Shown: piece by piece, positions 1 through 9,711 of the stretch
How positions within the stretch are numbered: the stretch's first letter is position 1
How the letters are laid out: every line of letters starts with the position of its first letter
DNA from: Pseudomonas sp. AFG_SD02_1510_Pfu_092
GTDB lineage: Bacteria; Pseudomonadota; Gammaproteobacteria; Pseudomonadales; Pseudomonadaceae
DNA length: 64,000 bases
Assembly: GCF_003331055.1 (NCBI RefSeq)
Contig: NZ_PUQD01000013.1
Span: 1-64,000 of the forward strand
Reading direction: 5' to 3'
The notes under the pieces: model-generated
What the model was told of the DNA's origin: nothing
Database searches by the model: none
What the model saw: the letters and a program-made list of their open reading frames with translations, nothing else
Made by a program: the position numbers and the translations under genes

Positions 1-104
<104 letters not shown>

Positions 105-232
105 GAAGTCGGCGCTGCGCAATGCCGGAACCGCGTAAACCAGGCGACAACGCCAGTTCCTTTTCCCACTACCCTTGTAGACCGTCTTTTCTACCCCCAT
201 ATTGGGGCGACTGACGCGTGAAGGAATACATC

Positions 233-1810
233 TTGAGCGACCTCCTCAACCGCCGCCTGAGCCTGCTCGGCGCCAATCTCCCCCTGCTCAAGCAGTGCCT
301 GCACGGTATTGAGCGCGAATGCCTGCGCGTGACCGACGAAGGTCGCCTGGCCCAGACCCCGCATCCGCAAGCCCTGGGATCGGCGCTGACCAACGAGCAG
401 ATCACCACCGACTATTCCGAGTCGCTGCTGGAGTTCATCACCCCGGCCCTGCCCGACCCGGCCAAGGTGCTGGAAAGCCTCGAGGAGACCCACCGTTTCG
501 TCTACAGCAAGCTGGGTGACGAATACCTGTGGAGCCCGTCGATGCCATGCACGCTGCCGGCCGAGGAGGACATCCCGATTGCCGAGTACGGCAGCTCGAA
601 CATCGGCAAGCTCAAGCACGTCTACCGCAAGGGCCTGGCCCTGCGTTACGGCCGCACCATGCAGTGCATCGCCGGTATCCATTACAACTTCTCGCTGCCA
701 GAGGCGCTGTGGCCGCTGCTGCGCGCAAGCGAGGGCAGCAGCGAGAACGACCGCGACTACCAGTCGTCGGCCTACATCGCGCTGATCCGCAATTTCCGCC
801 GCTACAGCTGGCTGCTGATGTACCTGTTCGGCGCCTCGCCGGCCCTGGACAAAGGCTTCCTGCGTGGCCGCCCGCACCAGCTCGAAGAGCTGGACGCGCA
901 AACCCTGTACCTGCCCTATGCCACCAGCCTGCGCATGAGCGACCTGGGCTACCAGAGCAACGCCCAGGCAGGCCTTACGCCGTGCTACAACAACCTGGCC
1001 AGCTACACCGACAGCCTGCGCAAGGCGGTCGGCACGCCCTACCCGCCCTATGTTGAAGTCGGCACGCACGTGGACGGCGAGTGGGTGCAGCTGAACACCA
1101 ACATTCTGCAGATCGAAAACGAGTACTACTCGAACATTCGCCCCAAGCGCGTCACCTACACCGGCGAGCGGCCGATCCAGGCCTTGACCGCGCGGGGCGT
1201 GCAGTACGTGGAGGTGCGTTGCCTCGACATCAACCCGTTCCTGCCGGTGGGCATCGACCTGACCGAGGCGCGTTTCCTCGACGCGTTCCTGCTGTTCTGC
1301 GCGCTGGAGGACAGCCCACAGCTGGACAACGGCGAATGCGGCCATTGCACCAACAACTTCCTGACCGTGGTCAAGGAAGGACGTCGCCCGGGCCTGGAAC
1401 TGCACCGCAATGGCCAGCCGATCGGCCTCAAGGAATGGGCCGGCGAGCTGATCGAGCGCATCCGCCCACTGGCCGAGCTGCTCGACCAGGCACAAGGCGG
1501 CCAGGAACACGCCAAGGCCCTGGATGCGCAACAGGCCAAGGTCGATGACGCCTCGCTGACGCCTTCGGCCCAGGTGCTGGCACGCATGACCGAGCATGAC
1601 GAGAACTTCGTGCAGTTCTCGCTGCGCCAGAGCCGCATCCACGCCGAAACCTTCCGTGAGCAGCCACTGCCGGTCGAGCGCCAACAGGCCTTCGAAACCC
1701 TCGCTCGCGAGTCGCTGGCCAAACAGGCCGAACTGGAACAGGAAGAAGTCGGCGATTTCGACCTGTTCGTCGGCGCCTACCAGGCCAGTATCCTGGCAAT
1801 CAGCAACTGA
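233..1810 (+). CDS. gshA: Glutamate-cysteine ligase (gamma-glutamylcysteine synthetase)
   Basis: This enzyme catalyses the first, ATP-dependent step of glutathione synthesis, joining L-glutamate and L-cysteine in the cytoplasm. The protein reads as a full-length proteobacterial GshA of about 525 residues, with the family segment [10 protein letters not shown] near the start and the [12 protein letters not shown] region around residue 145. I chose the TTG at 233 because AAGGA at 221-225 lies 7 bases upstream and the protein then begins LSDLLNRRL, as I recall for Pseudomonas homologues. A GTG at 218 is in frame but lacks a ribosome-binding site. The stop overlaps the ATG of the next gene by one base, so the two are probably translated together. 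As a consumer of cysteine it suits the sulfur-rich neighbourhood. Confidence 0.95.
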   Translation: MSDLLNRRLSLLGANLPLLKQCLHGIERECLRVTDEGRLAQTPHPQALGSALTNEQITTDYSESLLEFITPALPDPAKVLESLEETHRFVYSKLGDEYLWSPSMPCTLPAEEDIPIAEYGSSNIGKLKHVYRKGLALRYGRTMQCIAGIHYNFSLPEALWPLLRASEGSSENDRDYQSSAYIALIRNFRRYSWLLMYLFGASPALDKGFLRGRPHQLEELDAQTLYLPYATSLRMSDLGYQSNAQAGLTPCYNNLASYTDSLRKAVGTPYPPYVEVGTHVDGEWVQLNTNILQIENEYYSNIRPKRVTYTGERPIQALTARGVQYVEVRCLDINPFLPVGIDLTEARFLDAFLLFCALEDSPQLDNGECGHCTNNFLTVVKEGRRPGLELHRNGQPIGLKEWAGELIERIRPLAELLDQAQGGQEHAKALDAQQAKVDDASLTPSAQVLARMTEHDENFVQFSLRQSRIHAETFREQPLPVERQQAFETLARESLAKQAELEQEEVGDFDLFVGAYQASILAISN

Positions 1811-2442
1811 TGACCCGCAACGCCACCCCGCGCAAGCCGCGCGCCAGCAGCCAGGCCAGGATCGAGGCGATCCTGGCGGCCGCTCGCGAGCTGCTGGCCG
1901 AACAAGGGGTGGCAGCACTGTCGATCTACAACGTGGCCGAGCGCGCGCAGATCCCACCGTCATCGGTGTATCACTTCTTCGCCAGCGTACCGGCGTTGCT
2001 GGAGGCGTTGACGGCCGATGTGCACCGGGCATTTCGCGAGGCGCTCAGTGCACCGATCGACAGCTGCGCGTTCAGCACCTGGCATGAGCTGTCACGGCTG
2101 ATCGAGCAGCGCATGCTGGATATCTACAACGAAGATGCGGCGGCGCGGCAGTTGATTCTGGCGCAACACGGGCTGAGCGAAGTGGTGCAGGCCGACCGGC
2201 AGCATGACATGGAGCTGGGCGACCTGATGCACAAGTTGTTCGACCAGCATTTTCACTTGCCGGTGATGCCGCTGGATATGGATGTGTTTGCCCTGGCCAT
2301 GGAATTGAGCGATCGCGTGTATGCGCGGTCAGTGCAGCTGCATGAGGCGATCACGCCGCGTATGGCCGAGGAAGGCAAACGGGTGTTCGAGGCGTACCTG
2401 GGGTTGTATCTGCCGCCGTTTCTGGCCAAGCGTTCCAGCTGA
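1810..2442 (+). CDS. TetR-family transcriptional regulator
   Basis: This 210-residue protein has an N-terminal TetR helix-turn-helix at about residues 12-58, recognisable in ILAAARELLAEQGVAALSIY followed by IPPSSVYHFF. A C-terminal half without recognisable identity is the expected ligand and dimerisation domain. It starts inside the gshA stop (TGATG), so it is probably cotranscribed with gshA. It is followed by a pair of REP palindromes and then faces the ssu operon tail to tail. The target and ligand are unknown. It could regulate gshA or itself, but I see no clear palindromic operator in the short region upstream of gshA. Confidence 0.85.
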   Translation: MTRNATPRKPRASSQARIEAILAAARELLAEQGVAALSIYNVAERAQIPPSSVYHFFASVPALLEALTADVHRAFREALSAPIDSCAFSTWHELSRLIEQRMLDIYNEDAAARQLILAQHGLSEVVQADRQHDMELGDLMHKLFDQHFHLPVMPLDMDVFALAMELSDRVYARSVQLHEAITPRMAEEGKRVFEAYLGLYLPPFLAKRSS

Positions 2443-2449
2443 AGATTTT

Positions 2450-2563
2450 GGGGCCGCGTTGCGGCCCTATCGCGACACAAGGCCGCTCCCACATGGTCCT
2501 GCGTACACCGGACAAATGTGGGAGCGGCCTTGTGTTGCGATAGGGCTGCAGAGCAGCCCCAGA
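2450..2563. repeat. Inverted pair of REP palindromes (GGCCGCTCCCACA type)
   Basis: Two copies in opposite orientation lie in the gap between the convergent TetR gene and ssuF. Each carries the core CGCGACACAAGGCCGCTC or its near relative, next to a short GGGCCGC/GCGGCCC or GGGCTGC/GCAGCCCC hairpin. Such elements are typical of P. putida extragenic DNA and may serve as transcript ends. Confidence 0.85.
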
Positions 2564-2571
2564 AGCCCGCA

Positions 2572-2787
2572 TCACAACTTGGCGATGGACACTTCAGTCG
2601 ACTTCACGAAGGCAATAACCTCACTGCCCACCTGCAGCTCCAGCTCACGCACGGAGCGGGTAGTGATGACCGAAGTCACGATACCCGAGGCAGTCTGCAC
2701 ATCGATTTCCGACAGTACCGGGCCTTCGAGGATTTCTTTCACGGTGCCTTTGAACTGGTTGCGAACGTTGATTGCTTTGATGGTCAT
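2572..2787 (-). CDS. ssuF: SsuF, TOBE-domain molybdopterin/molybdate-binding protein
   Basis: This 71-residue protein is a single Mop/TOBE domain: it opens MTIKAINVRNQFKGTVKEI and contains the GIVTSVITTRS and LQVGSEVIAFVKSTEV segments of molbindins. In P. putida S-313 SsuF is the last gene of ssuEADCBF and is needed for sulfonate use, although how an oxyanion-binding molbindin helps is not settled. A clear AAGGAAG site lies 7 bases before the ATG. It is the last gene of the minus-strand operon, 27 bases after ssuB. Confidence 0.93.
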   Translation of the reverse strand: MTIKAINVRNQFKGTVKEILEGPVLSEIDVQTASGIVTSVITTRSVRELELQVGSEVIAFVKSTEVSIAKL

Positions 2788-2814
2788 GATTTGCTTCCTT
2801 TTGGCTTCTGGGGT

Positions 2815-3627
2815 TCAGTGCGCCCAACGCAGTTGCGTGGGCAAAGGGGCTACAGGGTCCGGCTCGGGCGCAGCGCCCGGGGCCGACAGAACACGGTTGA
2901 GCACTGCGCTTTCCAGCGCGGCCAGGCGATGCGAACCCCGCGCGCGGGGCCGTGGCAGATCGACAGTGAGGTCGAGCCCGACCTCGCCGTCCTCAATCAG
3001 GATCACCCGGTCTGCCACGGCAACCGCCTCGCTGACATCGTGGGTGACCAGCAGCACGGTGAAGCCGTGCTGACGCCACAGGCGTTCGATCAGTTGTTGC
3101 ATTTCGATCCGGGTCAACGCATCCAGCGCACCGAGCGGCTCGTCCAGCAGCAGCAGGCGCGGCTGGTGGATCAGCGCCCGGGCCAGGGCCACGCGCTGCT
3201 TCTGGCCGCCAGAAAGCGCCGCCGGCCATTCATTGGCGCGGTCGGCCAGGCCCACCGCTTCCAAGGCTTCCAGCGCACGTGCGCGCCAGTCGCCAGACAA
3301 GCCCAGGCCGACGTTGTCGATCACCTTCTTCCACGGCAGCAGGCGCGCCTCCTGGAACATCAGGCGGGTCTCTTCGCGGGCCTCCTCCAGCGCAGCGGCA
3401 CCGGCCAGCAACTGGCCTGCGCTGGGCTGGTCGAGACCGGCCAGCAGGCGCAGCAAGGTGCTCTTGCCGCAGCCGCTGCGGCCGACGATGGCGACGAACT
3501 GGCCAGCCGGAACATGCAGCTCGATACCCTTGAGCACCTCGCGCTGGCCAAAAGCCTTGCGCAGGCCGCTGGCGGCCAGCGGGATGCCACGCAGCAAGCG
3601 TGGCGGCTGTTCCTTGAGTACGCTCAT
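2815..3627 (-). CDS. ssuB: Aliphatic sulfonate ABC transporter, ATP-binding protein
   Basis: SsuB is the ATPase that drives import of aliphatic sulfonates through SsuC. The 270-residue protein has a Walker A motif (GRSGCGKST, about residue 48), the signature [15 protein letters not shown], Walker [13 protein letters not shown] and the switch histidine in [12 protein letters not shown] chose the ATG at 3627 because GAAGGTGG precedes it and it overlaps the ssuC stop by four bases (ATGA). A longer in-frame start at 3675 would lie inside ssuC. Confidence 0.95.
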   Translation of the reverse strand: MSVLKEQPPRLLRGIPLAASGLRKAFGQREVLKGIELHVPAGQFVAIVGRSGCGKSTLLRLLAGLDQPSAGQLLAGAAALEEAREETRLMFQEARLLPWKKVIDNVGLGLSGDWRARALEALEAVGLADRANEWPAALSGGQKQRVALARALIHQPRLLLLDEPLGALDALTRIEMQQLIERLWRQHGFTVLLVTHDVSEAVAVADRVILIEDGEVGLDLTVDLPRPRARGSHRLAALESAVLNRVLSAPGAAPEPDPVAPLPTQLRWAH

Positions 3628-4421
3628 GCGGCCACCTTCTTCGCTACCTGATAGGCCGGGTGCCAACGCAGCCACACACGCTCAAGGCCGCGGGCGGCGA
3701 GGTCGGCGAGCTTGCCGAGGACGGCATACAGGACGATCGCCAGCACCACCACATCGGTCTGCAGGAACTCACGGGCGTTCATTGCCAGGTAGCCGATGCC
3801 GGAACTGGCCGAAATGGTTTCGGCAACGATCAGGGTCAGCCACATGAAGCCCAGGGCGAAACGCACGCCTACCAGGATCGAAGGCAGCGCCCCCGGCAGG
3901 ATCACCTGGCGGAACAGGCTGAAGCCGGACAGGCCATAGCTGCGCGCCATCTCCACCAGTGCCGCGTCGACGTTGCGGATGCCGTGGTAGGTATTCAGGT
4001 AGATCGGGAACAGTGTGCCCAGCGCCACCAGGAAGATCTTTGCCGACTCGTCGATACCGAACCAGAGGATCACCAACGGGATCAGCGCCAGGTGCGGTAC
4101 GTTGCGGATCATCTGCACCGAGCTGTCGAGCAGGCGCTCGCCCCAGTTCGACAGGCCGGTGATGAAGCCCAGCACCAGGCCGATGCTGCCGCCGATGACG
4201 AAGCCCAGCCCGGCACGCCAGCCACTGATGGCCAGGTGAGTCCAGATTTCACCGCTGCGCACCAGCTCGACGCCAGCGCTGAGCACCGCGCTGGGCGCCG
4301 GCAGGATGCGCGTCGACAGCCAGCCGGCGCTGACCGCCAGCTGCCAGACGGCCAGCAGCAGTAGCGGCAGCGCCCACGGCGCCAGGCGCTGGGCCAGGTT
4401 GTTGGAAGTTGCACGACTCAT
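3624..4421 (-). CDS. ssuC: Aliphatic sulfonate ABC transporter, permease
   Basis: This is the membrane subunit of the sulfonate importer, 265 residues with about six hydrophobic segments. The EAA-type loop that contacts the ATPase reads [20 protein letters not shown], around residues 150-170. The chosen start (4421) gives [13 protein letters not shown] followed by the first membrane helix; a start at 4484 would add a polar leader overlapping ssuD. The gene lies 10 bases after ssuD and overlaps ssuB by four bases, so the transporter subunits are translationally linked. Confidence 0.95.
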   Translation of the reverse strand: MSRATSNNLAQRLAPWALPLLLLAVWQLAVSAGWLSTRILPAPSAVLSAGVELVRSGEIWTHLAISGWRAGLGFVIGGSIGLVLGFITGLSNWGERLLDSSVQMIRNVPHLALIPLVILWFGIDESAKIFLVALGTLFPIYLNTYHGIRNVDAALVEMARSYGLSGFSLFRQVILPGALPSILVGVRFALGFMWLTLIVAETISASSGIGYLAMNAREFLQTDVVVLAIVLYAVLGKLADLAARGLERVWLRWHPAYQVAKKVAA

Positions 4422-4431
4422 GGCCCGGCCC

Positions 4432-5580
4432 TCAGCTCTGCGCAACGGACTTGGGCAGGATGTCGTTGGCCACCATTTCGCCAAACGGGCTTACATAACC
4501 GCCGGCCTTGGGTTGCTCCGGGCGCTGCACATCCAGGTGCGGGAACAGCAGTTCGGCCACCCGGTACGACTCTTCCAGGTGCGGGTAGCCGGAGAAGATG
4601 AACGTGTCGATGCCCAGCTCGGCGTATTCCTTGACCCGTGCCGCGACAGTCGGGCCATCGCCCACCAGCGCAGTACCGGCACCACCACGGACCAGGCCGA
4701 CTCCGGCCCAGAGATTGGGGCTGACTTCCAGCTTGTCGCGGTTGCCGTTGTGCAGCGCGGCCATGCGTTGCTGGCCGACCGAGTCGAAGCGCGCCAGCGA
4801 GGCCTGGGCGCGGGCGATGGTGTCGTCGTCCAGGTGCGAGATCAGCTTGTCGGCAGCGGCCCAGGCTTCTTCGTTGGTTTCCCGCACGATTACATGCAGG
4901 CGGATGCCAAAACGCACTTCGCGGCCCTGGGCGGCAGCTTTTTCACGGACCTGGACGATTTTTTCCGCTACCGCGCTCGGCGGCTCGCCCCAGGTCAGGT
5001 ACAGCTCGACCTGCTCGGCGGCCAGGTCCTGCGCGGCTTCGGAAGAGCCGCCGAAGTACAGCGGCGGGCGCGGTTGCTGGATCGGTGGGTAGAGCAGCTT
5101 GGCGCCCTTCACCTGGATATGCTTGCCGTCGTAGTCGACGGTTTCGCCCTCCAGCACCTTGCGCCAGATGCGGGTGAACTCCACCGAAGCCTCGTAGCGC
5201 TCTTGATGGTTCAGGTGCAGGCCGTCACCGGCCAGCTCATCCGGGTCGCCGCCGGTCACCAGGTTGAACAGTGCACGGCCGTTGGACAGGCGGTCGAGGG
5301 TGGCCGCCTGGCGCGCTGCCACGGTCGGCGAAATGATCCCGGGGCGCAGGGCGACCAGAAACTTCAGGCGCTGGGTCACCGGAATCAGCGACGCCGCGAC
5401 CAGCCAGGAGTCTTCGCAGGAACGCCCGGTCGGGATCAGCACGCCACCAAAACCGAGGCGGTCGGCGGCCTGGGCAATCTGCTGCAGGTAGCCGTGGTCG
5501 ACGGCGCGAGCGCCATCGGCGGTGCCCAGGTATTTGCCGTCGCCATGGGTGGGAAGGAACCAGAAGATGTTCAGGCTCAT
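4432..5580 (-). CDS. ssuD: FMNH2-dependent alkanesulfonate monooxygenase
   Basis: SsuD uses O2 and FMNH2 supplied by SsuE to split alkanesulfonates into an aldehyde and sulfite in the cytoplasm. The 382-residue protein is the normal length and belongs to the bacterial-luciferase-like family, beginning [19 protein letters not shown]. The GRSCEDSW segment carries the family cysteine (here residue 55), and [14 protein letters not shown] and [12 protein letters not shown] are typical of SsuD. GAGGAGA lies 8 bases before the ATG. It sits between the binding protein ssuA and the permease ssuC. Confidence 0.96.
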   Translation of the reverse strand: MSLNIFWFLPTHGDGKYLGTADGARAVDHGYLQQIAQAADRLGFGGVLIPTGRSCEDSWLVAASLIPVTQRLKFLVALRPGIISPTVAARQAATLDRLSNGRALFNLVTGGDPDELAGDGLHLNHQERYEASVEFTRIWRKVLEGETVDYDGKHIQVKGAKLLYPPIQQPRPPLYFGGSSEAAQDLAAEQVELYLTWGEPPSAVAEKIVQVREKAAAQGREVRFGIRLHVIVRETNEEAWAAADKLISHLDDDTIARAQASLARFDSVGQQRMAALHNGNRDKLEVSPNLWAGVGLVRGGAGTALVGDGPTVAARVKEYAELGIDTFIFSGYPHLEESYRVAELLFPHLDVQRPEQPKAGGYVSPFGEMVANDILPKSVAQS

Positions 5581-5639
5581 TGGAGTTGTCTCCTCAAGGG
5601 GGGCTCAGCCGGGGCGGCGCCCCGACGCAGGCGAATCAA

Positions 5640-6605
5640 TCAAGGCGCGCTGGCGACCTTGGCCGGGGGTGTCCAGATCACATCCTTGATGCTCAGCGGC
5701 TTGGGAATCAGCTTCAGCGCCTGGAACGTGTCGGCGATCTTCTGCTGCGCGGCCACCACCTCCGGGGTAAGCGGCGCGGCACCGTAGCCCTGGCGCTTGA
5801 CCGATGTCAGGGTGATGTCGGCGGGCAGGCCGAGCAGCGGTGCGACCTGGTCGGTCACTTGCTGAGGGTTGGCCTGGGACCACTCGCCCACGGCACGCAC
5901 TTCCTCGATCAAGGTGCTGATCACCGCCGGGTGCTGGGTCGCATAGTTGCGGGTGGCGAGGTAGAACTGGTGGTTGTCGACCAAGCCCTTGCCATCACGC
6001 AGGGTGCGCGCTTGCAGTTGCCGTTCGGCGGCGGCCTGGTACGGGTCCCAGATCACCCAGGCGTCCACGCTGCCGCGCTCGAAGGCAGCGCGGGCGTCGG
6101 CCGGGGGCAGGTACACCGGCTGGATGTCGCTGTATTTCAAGCCTGCGTCTTCCAGGGCGCGGACCAGCAGGTAGTGCACGTTGGAGCCTTTGTTGAAGGC
6201 GACTTTCTTGCCCTTGAGGTCTTTGACCGACTGGGCCGGCGAGCCCTTCGGCACCAGAATCGCCTCGCTGTGCGGGGCTGGCGGTTCGTAGGCCACGTAA
6301 AGCAGGTCGGCACCGGCAGCCTGGGCGAACACCGGTGGGGTTTCGCCGGTGACGCCGAAGTCGATGGAGCCAACGTTCAACCCTTCAAGCAGCTGCGGGC
6401 CGCCGGGGAACTCGGTCCATTGCACCTGCACGCCCTGCTCGGCCAGGCGCTTTTCCAGCGTGCCCCTGGCCTTGAGCAGCACCAGGGTGCCGTATTTCTG
6501 ATAACCGATACGCAGGCTCTCGGCCTGGGCTTGGGTGATGGCGCCGAAGGACACAGCCGCCGCAAACAGGGCGACCAGACCGCGACGCAAGAAGACTGTG
6601 CGCAT
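5640..6605 (-). CDS. ssuA: Aliphatic sulfonate-binding periplasmic protein
   Basis: SsuA captures sulfonates in the periplasm and hands them to SsuC. The 321-residue protein has a signal peptide of about 28 residues (hydrophobic LVALFAAAVSFGAITQ, then AQA before ESLRIGYQ) and the NMT1/SsuA-like fold segments LRIGYQKYGTLVLLKARG and GSVDAWVIWDPYQAA. It contains no cysteine and no methionine except the initiator, the sulfur-sparing composition expected of a protein made during sulfur starvation. AGGAGA precedes the ATG. The gene lies between ssuE and ssuD, with gaps of 84 and 59 bases. Confidence 0.95.
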   Translation of the reverse strand: MRTVFLRRGLVALFAAAVSFGAITQAQAESLRIGYQKYGTLVLLKARGTLEKRLAEQGVQVQWTEFPGGPQLLEGLNVGSIDFGVTGETPPVFAQAAGADLLYVAYEPPAPHSEAILVPKGSPAQSVKDLKGKKVAFNKGSNVHYLLVRALEDAGLKYSDIQPVYLPPADARAAFERGSVDAWVIWDPYQAAAERQLQARTLRDGKGLVDNHQFYLATRNYATQHPAVISTLIEEVRAVGEWSQANPQQVTDQVAPLLGLPADITLTSVKRQGYGAAPLTPEVVAAQQKIADTFQALKLIPKPLSIKDVIWTPPAKVASAP

Positions 6606-6689
6606 GGCGCTCTCCTGTGCGAGTAGGTTCGGGTTGCACCTGCTTGCCTCGTTGTCGGGCGAGTAAGGTGGTGAAGCGGGTGGGGCCGG

Positions 6690-7283
6690 TCAGATGCTCC
6701 AGCGAGCGCTGATCAGCCGTTCATTCAACACACCGGGGGCCACGGGGCGAGGCCGACGGGCCAATGCACCGTGGAAGGTTTCCAGCGCATCGAGCAGACG
6801 TTCTTCCAGCGCTGCTGCCAGCTGCGCGGGCTTGCTGCCTTCTGCGTAAGCAACCTGGCTGTCGTCGGCGAAGATCCCTTGCAGGGTCTCTTGCGCCTTG
6901 AGTGCCGACAGCACGGGCTTGAGTGCGTAATCCACCGCCAGCATGTGGGCGATGCTGCCGCCGGTGGCGATTGGCAACACGATCTTGTTGGCCAGAGCGC
7001 GTTCGGGTAGCAGGTCGAGCAAGGTTTTCAGGGCCCCGGCGAACGATGCCTTGTACACCGGGGTCGCGACGATCAGGCCATCGGCCTGGGCCACCAATTG
7101 CTGGAAGTGCTGCACCTGCGGGCTGTCGAAGCGGGCGTGCAGCAGGTCCTCGGCGGGAAAGCCACGTACCTGGAACGTCACCACCTCGACGCCACGCTCT
7201 TGCAGCCACTGGCGCGAACGCTCCAGCAACACGCCAGAGCGTGAACGGGTACTTGGGCTACCACCGATTGAGACGACCAGCAT
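6690..7283 (-). CDS. ssuE: NADPH-dependent FMN reductase of the sulfonate system
   Basis: SsuE reduces FMN with NAD(P)H and passes FMNH2 to SsuD. The 197-residue protein has the flavodoxin-like opening [16 protein letters not shown] (phosphate-binding loop) and the flavin-binding segment [20 protein letters not shown] near residue 80. I chose the ATG at 7283 because AAGGA lies 9 bases upstream; a longer frame to 7331 lacks such a site. It is the first gene of ssuEADCBF, and the AT-rich region just upstream holds the likely promoter. Confidence 0.94.
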   Translation of the reverse strand: MLVVSIGGSPSTRSRSGVLLERSRQWLQERGVEVVTFQVRGFPAEDLLHARFDSPQVQHFQQLVAQADGLIVATPVYKASFAGALKTLLDLLPERALANKIVLPIATGGSIAHMLAVDYALKPVLSALKAQETLQGIFADDSQVAYAEGSKPAQLAAALEERLLDALETFHGALARRPRPVAPGVLNERLISARWSI

Positions 7284-7319
7284 TGCAGCGTTTCCTTGTG
7301 TTCTGTTGGAGCTGACATT

Positions 7320-7375
7320 AACAGCCGACACATATATCTAGAAATCATATTTTTTCATTTGTTTATTCCATTTTT
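7320..7375 (-). promoter_or_regulatory. AT-rich upstream region of ssuE with a TGGAAT element
   Basis: A strongly AT-rich stretch in otherwise GC-rich DNA lies 37-92 bases upstream of the ssuE start. Read on the minus strand it contains TGGAATAA (TGGAAT at 7365-7370). The same six bases recur upstream of sfnB, sftP and atsB. It is a plausible binding region for the sulfur regulator CysB, but this is inference. Confidence 0.45.
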
Positions 7376-7390
7376 GCATTTAGCTTCAAA

Positions 7391-7484
7391 GGCCTATTCG
7401 CGGGCACGCCCGCTCCCACAGGGACCGCACAAAGCCTGAGAATTACGCTATCCCTGTGGGAGCGGGCGTGCCCGAGAAGAAGCT
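7391..7484. repeat. Inverted pair of REP palindromes (GCGGGCACGCCCGC type)
   Basis: Two copies face each other: TTCGCGGGCACGCCCGCTCC near 7397-7416 and its reverse-complement relative near 7459-7475. They lie between the lsfA terminator and the ssuE promoter. Confidence 0.9.
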
Positions 7485-7504
7485 CACGCGGTTTCAGCGG
7501 ACAT

Positions 7505-7529
7505 AAAAAAGGGCCGTCGAAACGGCCCG
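7505..7529 (-). terminator. Rho-independent terminator of lsfA
   Basis: On the minus strand GGGCCGTTTCGACGGCCC forms a 7-bp GC-rich stem and is followed by TTTTTT. It begins 42 bases after the lsfA stop. Confidence 0.85.
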
Positions 7530-7570
7530 AATATCCCTGCTATGGCTAAGAGCAATGCAACGAGGATTCT

Positions 7571-8209
7571 TTAACGATTTGGCTGCGGGGTGAGCCGCAG
7601 GTAGGGCTTGACCGCCCGGTAACCTTTGGGGAAGCGCTGCTTGATTTCTTCTTCGTCTTTCAGCGAAGGCACGATCACCACGTCGTCACCGTCCTGCCAG
7701 TTACCGGGCGTGGCGACCTTGTGGTTGTCGGTCAGCTGCAACGAGTCGATCACCCGCAGAATTTCATTGAAGTTGCGCCCGGTACTGGCCGGATAGGTGA
7801 TGGTCAGGCGCACCTTCTTGTTCGGGTCGATGACGAACAGCGAGCGCACAGTCAGGGTGTCGCTGGCGTTCGGATGGATCAGGTCGTACAGGTCGGACAC
7901 CTTGCGGTCGGCGTCGGCGATGATCGGGAAGTTGACCACGGTGTTCTGGGTCTCGTTGATGTCATCGATCCAGCGGTGATGCGAATCGACCGGGTCCACC
8001 GACAGGGCGATGGCCTTGACCCCGCGCTGGGCGAACTCGTCCTTGAGCTTGGCGGTCAGGCCCAGCTCGGTGGTGCACACCGGAGTGAAGTCGGCCGGGT
8101 GCGAGAACAGCACCCCCCAGCTGTTGCCCAGCCACTCGTGGAAGCGGATCTTGCCTTCGCTGGAATCCTGTTCGAAATCGGGGGCGATATCGCCGAGTTT
8201 GAGGCTCAT
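7571..8209 (-). CDS. lsfA: 1-Cys peroxiredoxin, sulfate-starvation-induced (LsfA)
   Basis: LsfA is a thiol peroxidase of the Prx6 subfamily that reduces peroxides. In Pseudomonas it is induced by sulfate starvation and linked to oxidative-stress resistance. The 212-residue protein has one cysteine, the peroxidatic Cys45 in HPADFTPVCTTELG, and no methionine besides the start, so its sulfur use is limited to the catalytic atom. AGGAG lies 9 bases before the chosen ATG; an upstream in-frame ATG at 8254 lacks support. It has its own AT-rich promoter region and a terminator, next to but separate from ssu. Confidence 0.95.
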   Translation of the reverse strand: MSLKLGDIAPDFEQDSSEGKIRFHEWLGNSWGVLFSHPADFTPVCTTELGLTAKLKDEFAQRGVKAIALSVDPVDSHHRWIDDINETQNTVVNFPIIADADRKVSDLYDLIHPNASDTLTVRSLFVIDPNKKVRLTITYPASTGRNFNEILRVIDSLQLTDNHKVATPGNWQDGDDVVIVPSLKDEEEIKQRFPKGYRAVKPYLRLTPQPNR

Positions 8210-8267
8210 GGGCTGCGGCTCCTGTGCTGGGTTCTGTACACCGTGTGGGTTCAATGTGCCTGCATTC

Positions 8268-8330
8268 GGTTAAAAATAAAAAGAATAAATAATGATTTAT
8301 TTATAACCAATAGGAATACATAGTTACAGA
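8268..8330 (-). promoter_or_regulatory. AT-rich upstream region of lsfA
   Basis: This stretch of A and T runs, including overlapping TTTATT/AATAAA repeats and an AGGAAT element at 8312-8317, lies about 60-120 bases upstream of the lsfA start. It resembles the AT-rich leaders of the other sulfur operons in this window. I cannot place a -35/-10 pair with certainty. Confidence 0.4.
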
Positions 8331-8333
8331 CAC

Positions 8334-8360
8334 AAAAAAGCCTCGCACGAGGCGAGGCTT
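8334..8360 (-). terminator. Rho-independent terminator of the porin gene
   Basis: Minus-strand stem GCCTCG/CGAGGC followed by TTTTTT, 17 bases after the porin stop. Confidence 0.85.
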
Positions 8361-8376
8361 GTTGTTCAGCTACGGC

Positions 8377-9711
8377 TTACAGGAAGTTGTAAGTGTAGTT
8401 CACGATGAAGCGAGTCTGGTCTTTGTCCGCAGCGCTTTCGCCGCTACCACGGTAGACACCCTGACGCAGGCTGAAGCCCAGGCCTTTGAGGGTGCCTTGC
8501 TGAAGGGTGTAGTCGACGCGTGCGTCACGTTCCCATTCGTTGTAGCTACCGTCGCCGGACTTGTTGCGTACATCGTCACCACGCAGGTAGGCCACCGAAG
8601 CCTTCAGGCCTGGAACGCCCAGGGCCGCGAAGTCATAGGAGTACTGACCGAAGGTGGTGTTCTCGCCAGCGCGGGCGAACTGGTTGATCATGCTGTCGGT
8701 GAACAGGTAGAAGCTCGCGCCGCCATTGCCTTCCAGCGAAGAAGTGGCGCCGTCCTTGCGAACGCTACCCTGGTTCAGCCAGACGAAACCACCATCGTCA
8801 CCCACCTGCTGGTGGCCGAGCATCAGCGCGTGGCCACCCAGGGTGTAGGTGAACATGGCGCTCCAGGTCTTGTTGTCGACCTCGCCGGCGTTTTGCGCAA
8901 AGCCACCGTTGTTGTCGAAGGCGTAACCGGTCTGGCCATTCTTGCCATCGCTGCTGCTGTCGAAGTAGCGCAGGTCAGTCTTGAACGACTGGTTGTCGGC
9001 AATCTTGTAGACGTGGGTGGCACCCAGGAAGTGCTGCTTGTAGAAGTCTTCCAGGTTCGAGTAGTAGTACTGCAGGGTCAGGTCTGGAGTGAGCTTGTAG
9101 TCACCACCGGCGAACTGGAACTTGTTGCTGTCGCGGAAGGCGCCAGAAACCGAAAGACCGGTACGGTTGCTCGACGCACGACCCATGGCATGGGTCAGTT
9201 GACCGGCGTTGAGGGTCAGGTTGTCGATTTCCTTCGACTGCAGGGTGCCACCTTCGAAGGTCTGCGGCAGCACACGACCGTCGTTGGAGACCAGGATCGG
9301 CAGGTTAGGCGCCAGGGCGCTGCCGTAGTGGACTTCGGTCTTGGAGAAGCGCGCCTTGGCGTTGCCGCCAATGCGAGCCCAGTCATGGACTGCCGAACCA
9401 TCGGAGTCGCTCGGGAAGAAGGTGTTGTTGGCATCTGGACGGCTACCACGGCCACCATCCAGGTGGATGCCCCACAGCGCTTGAACGTCGACACCAAAGC
9501 CTACGGTGCCTTCGGTGAAGCCAGACAGGTAGTCAAGCTTGAAGCCCTGACCGCTTTCTTTCTGGTCGATACCGCTTTCGCGGTTGTCATCGTTGAAGTA
9601 CATGGTGCGCGAGCTGAGCGACAGCTTGCTGTCTTCGACGAAACCGGCAGCGCCTGCTTGTTGGGCGAGAACCCCCAGTGCCACGGCCAGGGCCAGGCTG
9701 GACTTGTACAT
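8377..9711 (-). CDS. Outer-membrane porin, OprD family (OprE-like)
   Basis: This 444-residue protein has a signal peptide ending AQQAGAAG before FVEDSKLSLSSRTMYFNDD, the usual OprD-family start of the mature barrel. It ends in an aromatic-rich strand (FIVNYTYNFL) suited to outer-membrane insertion. Segments such as FKLDYLSGFTEGTVGFGVD and the alternating polar/hydrophobic strands fit an 18-strand OprD-type channel. GAGGAG precedes the ATG by 6 bases. Lying between lsfA and tau, it may admit sulfonates or taurine, but the substrate cannot be read from sequence. Methionine use is normal, unlike the binding proteins nearby. Confidence 0.88.
   Translation of the reverse strand: MYKSSLALAVALGVLAQQAGAAGFVEDSKLSLSSRTMYFNDDNRESGIDQKESGQGFKLDYLSGFTEGTVGFGVDVQALWGIHLDGGRGSRPDANNTFFPSDSDGSAVHDWARIGGNAKARFSKTEVHYGSALAPNLPILVSNDGRVLPQTFEGGTLQSKEIDNLTLNAGQLTHAMGRASSNRTGLSVSGAFRDSNKFQFAGGDYKLTPDLTLQYYYSNLEDFYKQHFLGATHVYKIADNQSFKTDLRYFDSSSDGKNGQTGYAFDNNGGFAQNAGEVDNKTWSAMFTYTLGGHALMLGHQQVGDDGGFVWLNQGSVRKDGATSSLEGNGGASFYLFTDSMINQFARAGENTTFGQYSYDFAALGVPGLKASVAYLRGDDVRNKSGDGSYNEWERDARVDYTLQQGTLKGLGFSLRQGVYRGSGESAADKDQTRFIVNYTYNFL

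Noticed and set aside
191..2032. Long minus-strand open frame of over 600 codons opposite gshA
   Set aside because: It is antisense to a clear gshA and composed of residues typical of shadow frames in GC-rich DNA, with no recognisable domain.
7284..7331. Longer ssuE with 16 extra N-terminal residues
   Set aside because: The upstream ATG has no ribosome-binding site, while the ATG at 7283 has AAGGA and starts at the flavodoxin-like first strand.
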